NCBI RefSeq assembly: GCF_904846605.1
Contig: NZ_CAJHBI010000021.1
Span: 1 to 62,621 of the forward strand
Direction: 5' to 3'
Length of the DNA stretch: 62,621 nucleotides
Origin: Psychrobacter sp. 72-O-c
GTDB taxonomy: Bacteria; Pseudomonadota; Gammaproteobacteria; Pseudomonadales; Moraxellaceae
Below the pieces are notes generated by a model. It saw only the letters and a program-made list of their open reading frames with translations, was not told where the DNA came from and did not search any database. Of this stretch, positions 10,216-18,562 are shown piece by piece. Both the position numbers and the translations under genes were made by a program. Within the stretch, counting starts at the first letter, position 1; the number at the start of each line of letters is the position of its first letter.

Positions 10216-10746
10216 ATGAAACTAGGACCATTAAAACAACTACGAGCTTCTGTCTTAGTCACCGGTCTACTGGCCAGTGCCATTAGTCTTAGCGCTTGCC
10301 AACAGCAGCAAGAGCCGGAGCCAAGTCTAGAGGACAGCATTAGTGCAGAACAGTCCGTTCCTATGTCAGCTGAACCTGCTGAGCCTAATGATATAGCAGT
10401 GACTACCGAAGATGCCTCGTTGAATGAAGTGCAAGACGATACCGTTGCTACGGTAAATACCGGCGTGACCCAGTTAACGTATTTGTGCGCACCTGAGCTG
10501 AAGATTGAAGCGACTTATAAAGACGAAGCCAACCAAGTTGTTTTGGCCACTGGCCAAGGAACTTTGACTTTGACCAAAACCAATGAAGGCAGTAATCCTG
10601 AAGTGTTCGAAGCAGCAACCGCGCTTGATGGCGGTGAAGGCTTTGCCCAGTGGCGTGTTGCTCATGAAGACCGTGCAACTGGCGTGATGCGTATGGCGGG
10701 TGCCGACGAAACTAACGTCAACACTTACGAGTGTAACAAGACCTAA
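10216..10746 (+). CDS. lipoprotein with MliC-like lysozyme-inhibitor domain
   Basis: A lipoprotein signal peptide ends in the lipobox LSAC with Cys28 as the acylated residue. An acidic, flexible linker (about residues 30-85) follows. The C-terminal ~90 residues resemble the MliC/PliC fold: an early Tyr-x-Cys (TYLCAP), short beta-strand-like segments, a WRV stretch, and a closing Tyr-x-Cys (NTYECNKT), so the two Cys could form the family's disulfide. MliC proteins inhibit C-type lysozyme at the outer membrane. The ribosome site AGGAGAAG is strong. The lipoprotein call is firm. The lysozyme-inhibitor call is by motif only; residues of the inhibitory loop were not confirmed. Confidence 0.7.
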   Translation: MKLGPLKQLRASVLVTGLLASAISLSACQQQQEPEPSLEDSISAEQSVPMSAEPAEPNDIAVTTEDASLNEVQDDTVATVNTGVTQLTYLCAPELKIEATYKDEANQVVLATGQGTLTLTKTNEGSNPEVFEAATALDGGEGFAQWRVAHEDRATGVMRMAGADETNVNTYECNKT

Positions 10747-10836
10747 TAGGGCGAATTACATATCTTATAAAGGCAGCTTTTTATAGTTCTTACTTTATGA
10801 TTTATATAGTACCGTCCAATTTTTATTAACAGTCAC

Positions 10837-10867
10837 AAAAAAAGCAACGTTCGCGTTGCTTTTTTTT
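10837..10867. terminator. bidirectional terminator with TTCG loop
   Basis: The stem GCAACG / CGTTGC closes a TTCG tetraloop and is extended by A-run/T-run pairing on both sides. It can serve the rightward lipoprotein gene and the leftward DUF2382 gene. Confidence 0.9.
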
Positions 10868-10901
10868 GCATCTATTTTTAATACCGTTGTTTTAAACCTA
10901 T

Positions 10902-11549
10902 TTATTTTTCATCAGTGCGTCCGGCTTCATGGTCTAAAAAACCTTCTTCTGTTACATCAAGCTCTTCGTGTTTGAGCTCGACTGTAATACTATCAGTGTG
11001 AGTATGCGTGGTTTTGTTGACTTCGACTTCTTGGACCACATAAGTATCTTTGGTAATGGTAGCCACTTGCCGCGACAATATAATCTCAACTGGCTCATCG
11101 CCAATCTCAACTTGTTTACCATTAATCGTAACGACTGCCTTACTGTCTAATGAGGGCTCAACGTGGCGCAATATGTCCTTATCATCATAATTACCCGATA
11201 ATAAATCCTGACTCTCAGTATCATGATAGTCAGTTCGAACGGTGATATATTCTTCTACCAGCTCAATAGGTACTTCAATCGTCTTGGTACGGGAGTGCTT
11301 AGTAACAGTCACTTTACCAACATCCAAGCGCTCTTTATTAACAACGGGGCGTTCTTCTAATAGCTCTAGGCGGCCGATATTACCGACGTTACCTTGTTTA
11401 TCGAGTGATGTATCTCTAGCTGCCACATCCTCAGGTGCAGGTAGTTTATTCTCACTACTAAGGTCAGAAATTTTGGCAGCTTTAGTGTTAGCAATATCAG
11501 TAGGAGACAGGGAAGGGTCGGCATTATTGTTATTATAATCAGTAGTCAT
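10902..11549 (-). CDS. DUF2382 (YsnF/AvaK-type) protein
   Basis: This 215-aa acidic soluble protein has an N-terminal disordered 55 residues and then a DUF2382 domain. The landmark segment LELLEERPVVNKERLDVGKV and the later VVQEVEVNKTTH and ELKHEELDV stretches are typical of this domain, which repeats 'LxLxEExLxVxK' and 'xxExVxVxK' strands. DUF2382 proteins are stress-associated in several bacteria; the molecular role is unknown. It lacks the PRC-barrel found in its upstream neighbour (11818-12666), with which it shares most DUF2382 motifs, so the pair looks like a duplication with domain loss. The ribosome site AAGGAAT precedes the ATG. Confidence 0.85.
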   Translation of the reverse strand: MTTDYNNNNADPSLSPTDIANTKAAKISDLSSENKLPAPEDVAARDTSLDKQGNVGNIGRLELLEERPVVNKERLDVGKVTVTKHSRTKTIEVPIELVEEYITVRTDYHDTESQDLLSGNYDDKDILRHVEPSLDSKAVVTINGKQVEIGDEPVEIILSRQVATITKDTYVVQEVEVNKTTHTHTDSITVELKHEELDVTEEGFLDHEAGRTDEK

Positions 11550-11563
11550 GATTTTATTCCTTA

Positions 11564-11627
11564 TTATTAAGAGTGAAGATTATTAAGAGTGAAGAAGCTA
11601 AAAAAGGCTATTTAAAAAAGGCTATTT
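11564..11627. repeat. two short tandem duplications upstream of the DUF2382 gene
   Basis: A 16-bp unit (TTATTAAGAGTGAAGA) is repeated exactly at 11564-11579 and 11580-11595. Right after it a 14-bp unit (AAAAAAGGCTATTT) is repeated at 11600-11613 and 11614-11627. Both lie in the leader of the leftward gene starting at 11549. Confidence 0.9.
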
Positions 11628-11702
11628 AAAAAAGGGTGCTTAAAAAAGCAGGACAGATCAGAGGTTTAATAGCATATTTCACATTCATGTCCATGCTGAC
11701 AT

Positions 11703-11730
11703 AAAAAAAGACCAGAGACGGGCTCTGGCC
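11703..11730 (-). terminator. intrinsic terminator of the PRC/DUF2382 gene
   Basis: On the minus strand GGCCAGAG pairs with CTCTGGTC (one G-T wobble that works only in this direction), followed by seven T. It lies about 90 nt after the stop at 11818. Confidence 0.85.
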
Positions 11731-11817
11731 TTAATTTACTGAGCCGAGAGACTCAGCAGCTTGTTACTATCACCTTCATACTTATCTATTTGCATAAGTT
11801 AGTGACAGATTAGCTTA

Positions 11818-12666
11818 TTACATACCACGAGCGCGGCGTACATCATCGGCAGTGATATCATCACGGTCTACACGTTCGCCTTTACTGTCAACAACGTTAC
11901 CGTCACGGTCAATATCTAACTCTTCGCGCTGGATAGTTTCAACGATAGTTTCAGTATGACGTTCAGTAGTCTTACCAACGTTTACCTCTTCCTTAACATA
12001 GGTCTCTTTAGCAACACGCGCACGTTCAGCTTCTAGCTCAACTTCGATAGTCTCATTACCATCGACGTCACCGATATGGCGATCTGTTGGACGGTCTACA
12101 TTGGTACGTTCGATATGAGCGTGCTCTTCTTCTAAATCTACATCTACGTTACGCTCCTCTGTTACTACATGTTTACCGACTTTCACTAAACCGGCTACGA
12201 TACGGTCTTTATTAACAGTTAGACGTTCTTCTAACAGCTCAAGCTTGTTAGGTGCATCATAGTGAGTGTCTGCGATTTCCGTACGTTCTTCAGTAGGTAC
12301 AGAATCAGCAACAAATGCTTTGCGATCATTTTCGTGTTGCTCTTTATAGCTGTACTGATAGTCATGGTCGTATACTTCCATAGCATCTACTTGTGCTTCG
12401 GTTAAGCTATCGAAGAACACGTCATCACCAACGATACGAGCCAAACCTGCGGGTACTAGCACTTCTTTTGAGCTGAACCAACCGCCTGCATCTACGATTA
12501 AATAACGGATACGGCCAGTAGTGTCTTCTACCAAAGCACCATCAATCTTACCGATTTTTTCTTCGTTGACGCCGTAAGCAGTTTTACCTGTTGGGTCATA
12601 ATAGTCGTCACCGATTAGGTCACGATGGGTAGCTTGGATGTCTTGTAAACGAATTAGTTGGCTCAT
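11818..12666 (-). CDS. PRC-barrel and DUF2382 protein
   Basis: The protein is 282 aa with two domains. Residues 1-110 form a PRC-barrel: it starts MSQLIRLQDIQATHRDLIGD, contains GKIDGALVEDTTGRIRYLIV, and has a C-terminal strand with LTEAQVDAMEVYD. Residues about 145-255 are DUF2382 (LELLEERLTVNKDRIVAGLV, VKEEVNVGKTTERHTETIV, QREELDID). This architecture is common in Acinetobacter, Psychrobacter and Deinococcus and is linked to general stress, though its biochemistry is unknown. It is strongly acidic with no membrane segment. The ribosome site AAGGAAG is good. It has its own terminator, so it and the downstream DUF2382 gene may be separately controlled. Confidence 0.9.
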   Translation of the reverse strand: MSQLIRLQDIQATHRDLIGDDYYDPTGKTAYGVNEEKIGKIDGALVEDTTGRIRYLIVDAGGWFSSKEVLVPAGLARIVGDDVFFDSLTEAQVDAMEVYDHDYQYSYKEQHENDRKAFVADSVPTEERTEIADTHYDAPNKLELLEERLTVNKDRIVAGLVKVGKHVVTEERNVDVDLEEEHAHIERTNVDRPTDRHIGDVDGNETIEVELEAERARVAKETYVKEEVNVGKTTERHTETIVETIQREELDIDRDGNVVDSKGERVDRDDITADDVRRARGM

Positions 12667-13164
12667 TGTTGTCTTCCTTTTGTATGAGTAAATGGTTAAA
12701 AGTGAAACTCAAAACAATAGCGCTAAACACTAACGCTAATTGTAAACATGTCGTTGATTGCCTGGTTTTAAAAGCTCGATGTTGAAAGCTTGTTCAACAC
12801 TTAGCAGTAGTTTGGTATTCTGATATTTCTTACTATTACAGTTAGGAAAAATATAATTGTTAGGATATTTAATAACTATAATTAGCCGCTGCTGCATCAA
12901 CTTGTAATTATCGTAACACCTGATTTTTGAATGAGATATATAAGGGAGGTAGCAAAGTGTGCATCTGACGTAAATGCGTGTAATGGACTGTAAGTAGCCC
13001 AACATCGTCTGGGTATAAGTTAACGCTTTCTTACGTTCATAAATGTTTCTTACACATTTTTAATCTACAGACACAAAAAAACCGCATTGTATGCTGACAA
13101 TGCGGTTATGTTTACTTCTGATGAAGAAAGACTTATGTATTAAGCCTTACATTAAGTAAAAGTA
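12667..13164. other. spacer between the PRC/DUF2382 gene and the thiolase gene
   Basis: These 498 bp hold the thiolase terminator (13075-13107) and, nearer 12667, the presumed promoter and leader of the PRC/DUF2382 gene. An 89-codon leftward frame at 12736-13005 has no ribosome site and a composition unlike a real protein, so I do not call it. No other structure is seen. Confidence 0.5.
13075..13107 (-). terminator. intrinsic terminator of the thiolase gene
   Basis: On the minus strand AACCGCATTGT pairs with ACAATGCGGTT around a 6-nt loop, followed by a T-run. Confidence 0.9.
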
Positions 13165-14346
13165 CTAAGTCAGCTCAATAGCCACTGCAACGGCTTCACC
13201 GCCACCGATACATAAGGTTGCGATGCCTTTTTTGCCGCCAGTACGTTTTAGCGAGTTAATCAAGGTTACTAAAATACGTGCGCCTGAGCAACCTACTGGA
13301 TGACCAAGGGCACAAGCGCCGCCTTCGATATTAACTTTTGCGTGATCAATTTTTAGTTCGTCCATGGCAATCATAGTGACCATCGCAAAGGCTTCATTAA
13401 TCTCCCACAGATCCACATCTTCAACTGACCAGCCAGCATTGGCTAAGACTTTTTCAATGGCACCAACTGGAGCGATAGTAAATTCGCTTGGATGACGTGA
13501 GTTTGAAGCGGTCGCAATGATGCGTGCTTGGTACTCTAAACCTTCAGATTTTGCTTGGGATTCTTTCATCATAACGACGGCAGCAGCGCCATCTGAGATT
13601 GAGCTGGCATTGGCCGCTGTGATAGTACCGTCTTTGGCAAAGGCTGGACGTAAGGTTGGAATACGTTCAGCATTAGCAAGACCCGGCTCTTCATCAGTCT
13701 CAACTGTTTTTTCGCCTTTACGGGTGCTAAAAGTAACTGGCTCAATCTCATTTTCGAAATGGCCGTCTTTGATAGCGGTTAGAGCACGGTTGAGCGACTC
13801 AATAGCGAAGTCATCCATTTGTTCGCGAGTATAACCTCTCTCGTTTGCTAAATCTTGAGCAAACTGGCCCATCAACTTGCCGGTTTCGGCATCTTCTAGA
13901 CCGTCTAGGAACATATGGTCTTTGACTTCTTTATGACCCATACGATAACCCTCGCGTGCACCTGGCATGAGATAGGGCGCATTGGTCATAGATTCCATAC
14001 CACCAGCAACTGCGACATTGAAGCTACCGGCTTTGATACCATCATGTGCTTGCATGACTGCTTTGAGTCCTGAGCCGCATAGCTTATTGATAGTAACCGC
14101 GCCAGTGGCATCTGGCAAACCTGCTTTACGCATGGCTTGGCGTGCAGGACCTTGACCGAGTCCAGCGGTCAGAATACAACCCATAATCACTTCATCAACG
14201 TTATCCGCGCTGACACCAGAGCGTGCTACCGCAGCTTTAATAGCAGCTGCGCCTAAGTCTGTGGCGCTAACATCTTTTAGAGCGCCTTGAAAGCCACCCA
14301 TTGGCGTACGCGCACCATTAATAATTACAATCGCATCATTTGACAT
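13165..14346 (-). CDS. acetyl-CoA acetyltransferase (thiolase)
   Basis: This is a 393-aa thiolase-superfamily enzyme, which condenses two acetyl-CoA to acetoacetyl-CoA or cleaves it in reverse. The nucleophilic Cys is in KLCGSGLKAV (near residue 89). The catalytic His is in GHPVGCSGARI (near 350). The second Cys is in CIGGGEAVAV (near 379). NEAFA (near 318) is also present. The full length and motifs match the biosynthetic AtoB/PhaA type more than FadA, but the sequence alone does not separate ketone-body, PHB and isoleucine-type roles. It has a ribosome site AAGGAAG and its own terminator. No phaB or phaC lies beside it. Confidence 0.93.
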   Translation of the reverse strand: MSNDAIVIINGARTPMGGFQGALKDVSATDLGAAAIKAAVARSGVSADNVDEVIMGCILTAGLGQGPARQAMRKAGLPDATGAVTINKLCGSGLKAVMQAHDGIKAGSFNVAVAGGMESMTNAPYLMPGAREGYRMGHKEVKDHMFLDGLEDAETGKLMGQFAQDLANERGYTREQMDDFAIESLNRALTAIKDGHFENEIEPVTFSTRKGEKTVETDEEPGLANAERIPTLRPAFAKDGTITAANASSISDGAAAVVMMKESQAKSEGLEYQARIIATASNSRHPSEFTIAPVGAIEKVLANAGWSVEDVDLWEINEAFAMVTMIAMDELKIDHAKVNIEGGACALGHPVGCSGARILVTLINSLKRTGGKKGIATLCIGGGEAVAVAIELT

Positions 14347-14647
14347 CGTTATTCTTCCTTGTTTGCATGTTTTAAATTAAAAGCTCAGCGCTTATTAAGC
14401 TAAATTGATATAAATTTAAGCTGACACCTTGTCGCTCTAGCTAGTAATGAGCACTAAATAGTCGTAAGGCTAAGTAGTAACACTAAATAATAGTGAAAGC
14501 TAATAGTATTGAAGGCTAATAGTATTGAAGACTAAGTATTATAATGCGCACGGGTTAATCAAAAATCAAGTCGCCCACCTTACAAATCGCTCAACTTAGT
14601 ATTTAACAAGACAGTTATCAATTGAGCGCGCTGGTTAAGCTAAGTGG
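14347..14647. other. thiolase-hom spacer with a 16-bp tandem duplication
   Basis: These 301 bp include a perfect tandem pair of GCTAATAGTATTGAAG at 14499-14514 and 14515-14530, embedded in looser, similar A+T-rich units. No terminator is obvious after hom and no gene is present. Confidence 0.6.
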
Positions 14648-15994
14648 TTAAGCCAGCTCATCCAAACGAATACGAACCACTTTATCGGTAATAGTCTCTA
14701 GCTTTTCAATTTTTTCAATCGCTAGGTTCATTTGGCTTTCAACTACCGGTAACGTTAGAATAATTACGGGTACTTGTCCCAATTTATGGGCAGGCTTTTG
14801 TAAAATCGCATCAATATTGATGCCCGCATCACTCAAAATACGAGTGATGTCTGCTAATACACCAGGATTGTCATAAGCATGAACGCGCAAATAATAGCCC
14901 GTTATCATCTGTTCTGCGCGTAGTATCGGCGTGTCAGAGAGCTGTTCAGGAACAAAAGCCAGATGCGGCACATGGTGGCCATTATTGCCCGGATTATTAG
15001 GGTCGTTAGTATTCAAAACCCGTACCAAATCCATGACATCAGCCATTACCGCAGAAGCCGTTGCGCCTGCACCTGCGCCATCACCATAATAGAGTGTTTG
15101 TCCAAGTGGGTGCGAGTTAACCAATACCGCGTTTTTTACACCGTTGACGTTCGCCAGCAAGGCATCTTGCGGAATCAAGGTAGGGTGTACGCGTAGCTCA
15201 ATACCAGCGCTTTCATCATTACCTTCATTAGCATCGCGACGCACCGCAAAGCCAACGTGCTTGATACGGTAGCCAAGCTCTTCAGCATAACTAACATCTT
15301 GCAAGGTGATGTTCCTGATACCTTCGCAGTAGACTTTATCGAACTGTAAAGGAATACCAAAAGCAATAGAAGCGAGTAGCGCCAGCTTGTGCGCTGCATC
15401 AATCCCTTCAACATCAAAGGTAGGGTCCGCTTCTGCGTAACCAAGCTCCTGAGCCTCGAGGAGCACATCTGCAAACGGACGACCTTTATCACGCATTTCA
15501 GTCATAATGAAGTTGCCAGTACCGTTAATGATACCTGCTAACCAGTCAACTCTATTAGCAGCAAGCGCTTCACGCATGACTTTTATAATAGGAATGCCGC
15601 CAGCAACGGCTGCTTCATAAGCGACGTGAACGTTGTTTGCTTCGGCTAATGCAAAAATCTCATTACCATGTTCAGCCAGTAACGCTTTGTTAGCCGTGAC
15701 CACATGTTTGCCATGTTTGATGGCATGCATGATGAGCTCTTTGGCGAGGGTAGTGCCACCAATCAATTCGATGACAATATCAGCGTTATCGCTGGCAGCG
15801 GTGGCCATTAGATCACTGTTTTGGATAATATTGGGATCGATATCGTCGCGCTGACGGCGCGTGCCGACTTCGGTGATGACAATATCGCGTCCGCTGCGCC
15901 GTTTGAGTTCGTCTAAGTTATCGTTTATTAGATTGACCACGCCAGTACCGACGGTACCTAGGCCAAGTATCGCTAGTTTGATGGATTTACTCAC
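14648..15994 (-). CDS. hom: homoserine dehydrogenase with ACT domain
   Basis: The enzyme reduces aspartate semialdehyde to homoserine with NAD(P)H, on the threonine/methionine branch. The Rossmann motif GLGTVGTGVV is at residues 11-20. The catalytic domain carries NGTGNFIMTEM and the substrate region EADPTFDVEGIDAAHKLALL. The C-terminal ~85 residues form an ACT domain (YYLRVHAYDNPGVLADITRI), the usual threonine-feedback site. The length of 448 aa is normal for the monofunctional enzyme. It starts with GTG, supported by TTGAGGA 7 nt upstream. It lies downstream of dsbC, as in relatives, but thrC does not follow: a thiolase does. Confidence 0.96.
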   Translation of the reverse strand: MSKSIKLAILGLGTVGTGVVNLINDNLDELKRRSGRDIVITEVGTRRQRDDIDPNIIQNSDLMATAASDNADIVIELIGGTTLAKELIMHAIKHGKHVVTANKALLAEHGNEIFALAEANNVHVAYEAAVAGGIPIIKVMREALAANRVDWLAGIINGTGNFIMTEMRDKGRPFADVLLEAQELGYAEADPTFDVEGIDAAHKLALLASIAFGIPLQFDKVYCEGIRNITLQDVSYAEELGYRIKHVGFAVRRDANEGNDESAGIELRVHPTLIPQDALLANVNGVKNAVLVNSHPLGQTLYYGDGAGAGATASAVMADVMDLVRVLNTNDPNNPGNNGHHVPHLAFVPEQLSDTPILRAEQMITGYYLRVHAYDNPGVLADITRILSDAGINIDAILQKPAHKLGQVPVIILTLPVVESQMNLAIEKIEKLETITDKVVRIRLDELA

Positions 15995-16172
15995 AGTATC
16001 CTCAAGAGATTAAATGGGTGGATAAAAAAATAGATAAAAAATGTGCTGCTGATCTTGCATAGCGCTTTATCGTATCATACCGACATGCGCTTGTTGCGTC
16101 TACTCAATGTCGCCAACGTCGGTAATGTAAACCATGCCGCCTGCAGACAATTGGTTCGCGTTACGGCTACTG

Positions 16173-17072
16173 TTAGTCAGCGCCTACGGCTTGTGCCAAT
16201 TGCGCTGCTGGCAGATAACCACCGACTTGCTGTCCGGACTCAGTAAAGATAGCAGGCGTACCGCGCACACCTAGGCTGGCACCCAAGGCCATTTGTTCTT
16301 GAACGGGGTTACTACAGCTAGGCGCTTGCACGTTAGCGCCTATTTTGGCTTGATCCATCGCCGCGTTGCGATCTTCACTACACCAGATGGCTTCCATCTT
16401 AGGAATGGTCTCTTGGCTACGTGGCCATGCCAAATAGCGCACTTCAATACCGCGCGCATTGATATCATCCATCTCTGCATGTAGTTTACGGCAATAGCCA
16501 CAATCGGCATCCGTAAAGGCGTAAACCACTGATTTGGTCACGCCTTTTGCAGGGTAGATAACCATGTCTTTTTTATCGACCGCTTTTAAGGCCTCTTGTG
16601 CGGTATTGGCGACCAATGCGCCACTGATATCGACTGGTTCACCTTGTCCAACAGCAATGATTTGCCCTTGAATAATATGCTTGCCCGACTTATCGGTAAA
16701 AAACGACGGTAAACCTTCAGCAGTCACCCAATAAATACCGTCCATGTCCGTTGGTACAGCAGAAATGATACTTTCTTCAATACCCGATATTTTCAAATTG
16801 GCTTGCAGTGCTTTAACTACCGCGGCATCGCTACCCGCTGAGGCAGTATTTGTAGCAGTACTAGAGCTAGTTTTGGCTTGGGCGCTATTAACGATGCTGG
16901 TATTATTGGTAGCATCAGCGGCATTGTTAGAACAGCCAGCGGCAACCACCACTAGCAATGCACTCATCATGACATGAGACAGCTTATTGCGAGCAAACTT
17001 GTTTTTAGCAGGCTTATTCTTAGAAAGCTTAGCGGTAGACGTTCTAAGGCTAAAAAATGGAGATAAGGGCAT
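16173..17072 (-). CDS. dsbC: DsbC-type disulfide isomerase predicted as a lipoprotein
   Basis: The thioredoxin-fold active site is CGYC near residue 190 (FTDADCGYCRKLH), with the cis-Pro loop RGTPAIF near 275. An N-terminal DsbC dimerisation domain (about 75-150) precedes it. DsbC shuffles wrong disulfides in the periplasm. The N-terminus is odd. The start with the good ribosome site (AGGAAA) gives a 33-residue Lys/Asn-rich leader before a hydrophobic segment ending in VAAGC, a lipobox with Cys near 47, followed by a Ser/Ala/Thr linker. This implies a membrane-anchored rather than soluble isomerase. A later start at the MM pair (34-35) would give a normal lipoprotein signal, but has no clear ribosome site. 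Confidence 0.92.
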   Translation of the reverse strand: MPLSPFFSLRTSTAKLSKNKPAKNKFARNKLSHVMMSALLVVVAAGCSNNAADATNNTSIVNSAQAKTSSSTATNTASAGSDAAVVKALQANLKISGIEESIISAVPTDMDGIYWVTAEGLPSFFTDKSGKHIIQGQIIAVGQGEPVDISGALVANTAQEALKAVDKKDMVIYPAKGVTKSVVYAFTDADCGYCRKLHAEMDDINARGIEVRYLAWPRSQETIPKMEAIWCSEDRNAAMDQAKIGANVQAPSCSNPVQEQMALGASLGVRGTPAIFTESGQQVGGYLPAAQLAQAVGAD

Positions 17073-17502
17073 ATGACGTTTCCTATAGGCAGGCGCGCCT
17101 AATCATGAGTTCGTTATAAAAAAGTGCGTTATAAAGCGTTTGATATAATGTTTGACATAGTAAGTGTGAATATATGGCGTAATAAAAGTGGTGAATTTCT
17201 ATAATTTATTGATAATAAAAGACAAATGCCAATAGGCACTATATTAACATATTTTTGTAAATAGCAGCCAAAGGCTGTTCTCTAACTATTTTAAATATAT
17301 CAGCTGCAAATAAACATTAACCCATGAAGAGTAAGATACATTTGTACTATTTAATATCATCCTTGGTCTAGGTAATCTACTGCTGATAACACTATTACTA
17401 TGACACTTTATACAAAGTATTCTGTCGACCCTTTTTTATCGACCCTTTATAGAAATTATTTTAGATTTATTCATTTAAGCGAATTTTCGCTAAGGAGACC
17501 CC
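17073..17502. other. dsbC/DUF808 divergent spacer
   Basis: These 430 A+T-rich bp lie between divergent genes and must hold both promoters. A short hairpin (CAGCCAAAGGCTG) occurs near 17262-17274. No gene or known operator is recognised. Confidence 0.4.
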
Positions 17503-18444
17503 ATGGCAGGTGCCAGTTTATTACTATTGCTTGATGACATTAGCCTATTGATGGATGATGTATCTGTCATGACTAAGGTGGCGGCTAAAAAAACAGCGGG
17601 TTTGGTAGGCGATGACTTAGCACTCAACGCCGAGCAAGTGACTGGTGTCAAGCCAAGCCGTGAGCTACCTGTCATTTGGGCAGTCGCCAAAGGCTCTTTT
17701 ATTAATAAACTGATTTTAGTACCCGCTGCTTTATTAATAAGTACCGTCTATCCACCGTTAGTTACGTTATTGTTAATGTGCGGCGGGCTGTTTTTGGCCT
17801 ATGAAGGGGCAGAGAAGGTCATTCATAAGTTTTGGCCTACCTTATTGCCGCATGATGAAGAGCAAAAGGCGCGCCGGCAAGCCAACGCCGATGAAACGGT
17901 CGATTTGGTCGCCTTTGAAAAGCAAAAAATAAAAGGGGCGATTCGTACCGATTTTATCTTATCAGCTGAAATCTTAGTCATCTCTTTAGGCGCAATAACA
18001 GCAGTCGGGGCCGGTATCTTAGAAAAAGCGGTGGTACTATCGATTGTTGCTATTGTTGTGACCGTCGGTATTTATGGCCTAGTTGCAGGTATTGTAAAAA
18101 TTGATGATGCAGGACTACATTTGATCGAGAAGCCAAATGCTAGTGCTGGTACGCGTAAGCTTGGTAAATTCATGCTGGCTGCTGCCCCAAAACTAATGAA
18201 GTTTTTATCGATTGCCGGTACGCTGGCGATGTTCTTAGTCGGTGGTGGTATCTTGGTACATGGTATTGGATTCTTAGAGCATGGCGTAGAAGATTTAGCA
18301 CATCTAACAGGGGTTTTTGAGAGTGCGACCACTATGTTGTTAAATGGCTTGGTTGGTCTAATTGTCGGCGCAATAGTAGTCGCTATTGTGACTGTAATCA
18401 GTAAAGTACGAAATAAAGACCAAGATGCTTCTTCTGCGCATTAA
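17503..18444 (+). CDS. yedI: DUF808 family inner-membrane protein
   Basis: This 313-aa polytopic membrane protein begins MAGASLLLLLDDISLLMDDV, with the characteristic DUF808 continuation SVMTKVAAKKTAGLVGDDLA. About six to seven hydrophobic segments follow, between residues 75 and 300. The charged loop with HKFWPTLLPHDEEQ near residue 110 is also typical of the family. Function is unknown; it is called YedI in E. coli. The ribosome site AAGGAG is strong and a terminator follows. Nothing in the context suggests a pathway. Confidence 0.9.
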   Translation: MAGASLLLLLDDISLLMDDVSVMTKVAAKKTAGLVGDDLALNAEQVTGVKPSRELPVIWAVAKGSFINKLILVPAALLISTVYPPLVTLLLMCGGLFLAYEGAEKVIHKFWPTLLPHDEEQKARRQANADETVDLVAFEKQKIKGAIRTDFILSAEILVISLGAITAVGAGILEKAVVLSIVAIVVTVGIYGLVAGIVKIDDAGLHLIEKPNASAGTRKLGKFMLAAAPKLMKFLSIAGTLAMFLVGGGILVHGIGFLEHGVEDLAHLTGVFESATTMLLNGLVGLIVGAIVVAIVTVISKVRNKDQDASSAH

Positions 18445-18496
18445 ACCAGCAGGCCATTAGTCATTAGGCCGTTAAAAAAGTTCAATTAAGCATAAA

Positions 18497-18533
18497 AAAA
18501 AGCCCCAAAGTTGCTGACAACTTTGGGGCTTTT
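18497..18533. terminator. bidirectional terminator between DUF808 gene and rne
   Basis: The stem AGCCCCAAAGTTG / CAACTTTGGGGCT has a CTGA loop and A/T-runs on both sides, so it can end both converging transcripts. Confidence 0.92.
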
Positions 18534-18562
18534 GCTTGTAGGCTGCTTTTAGTTTTTGGCCA

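Noticed and set aside
12736..13005. Leftward 89-codon frame in the DUF2382/thiolase spacer
   Set aside because: No ribosome site, an unlikely residue mix (Ile/Tyr/Asn-rich without domain pattern) and overlap with a probable promoter region.
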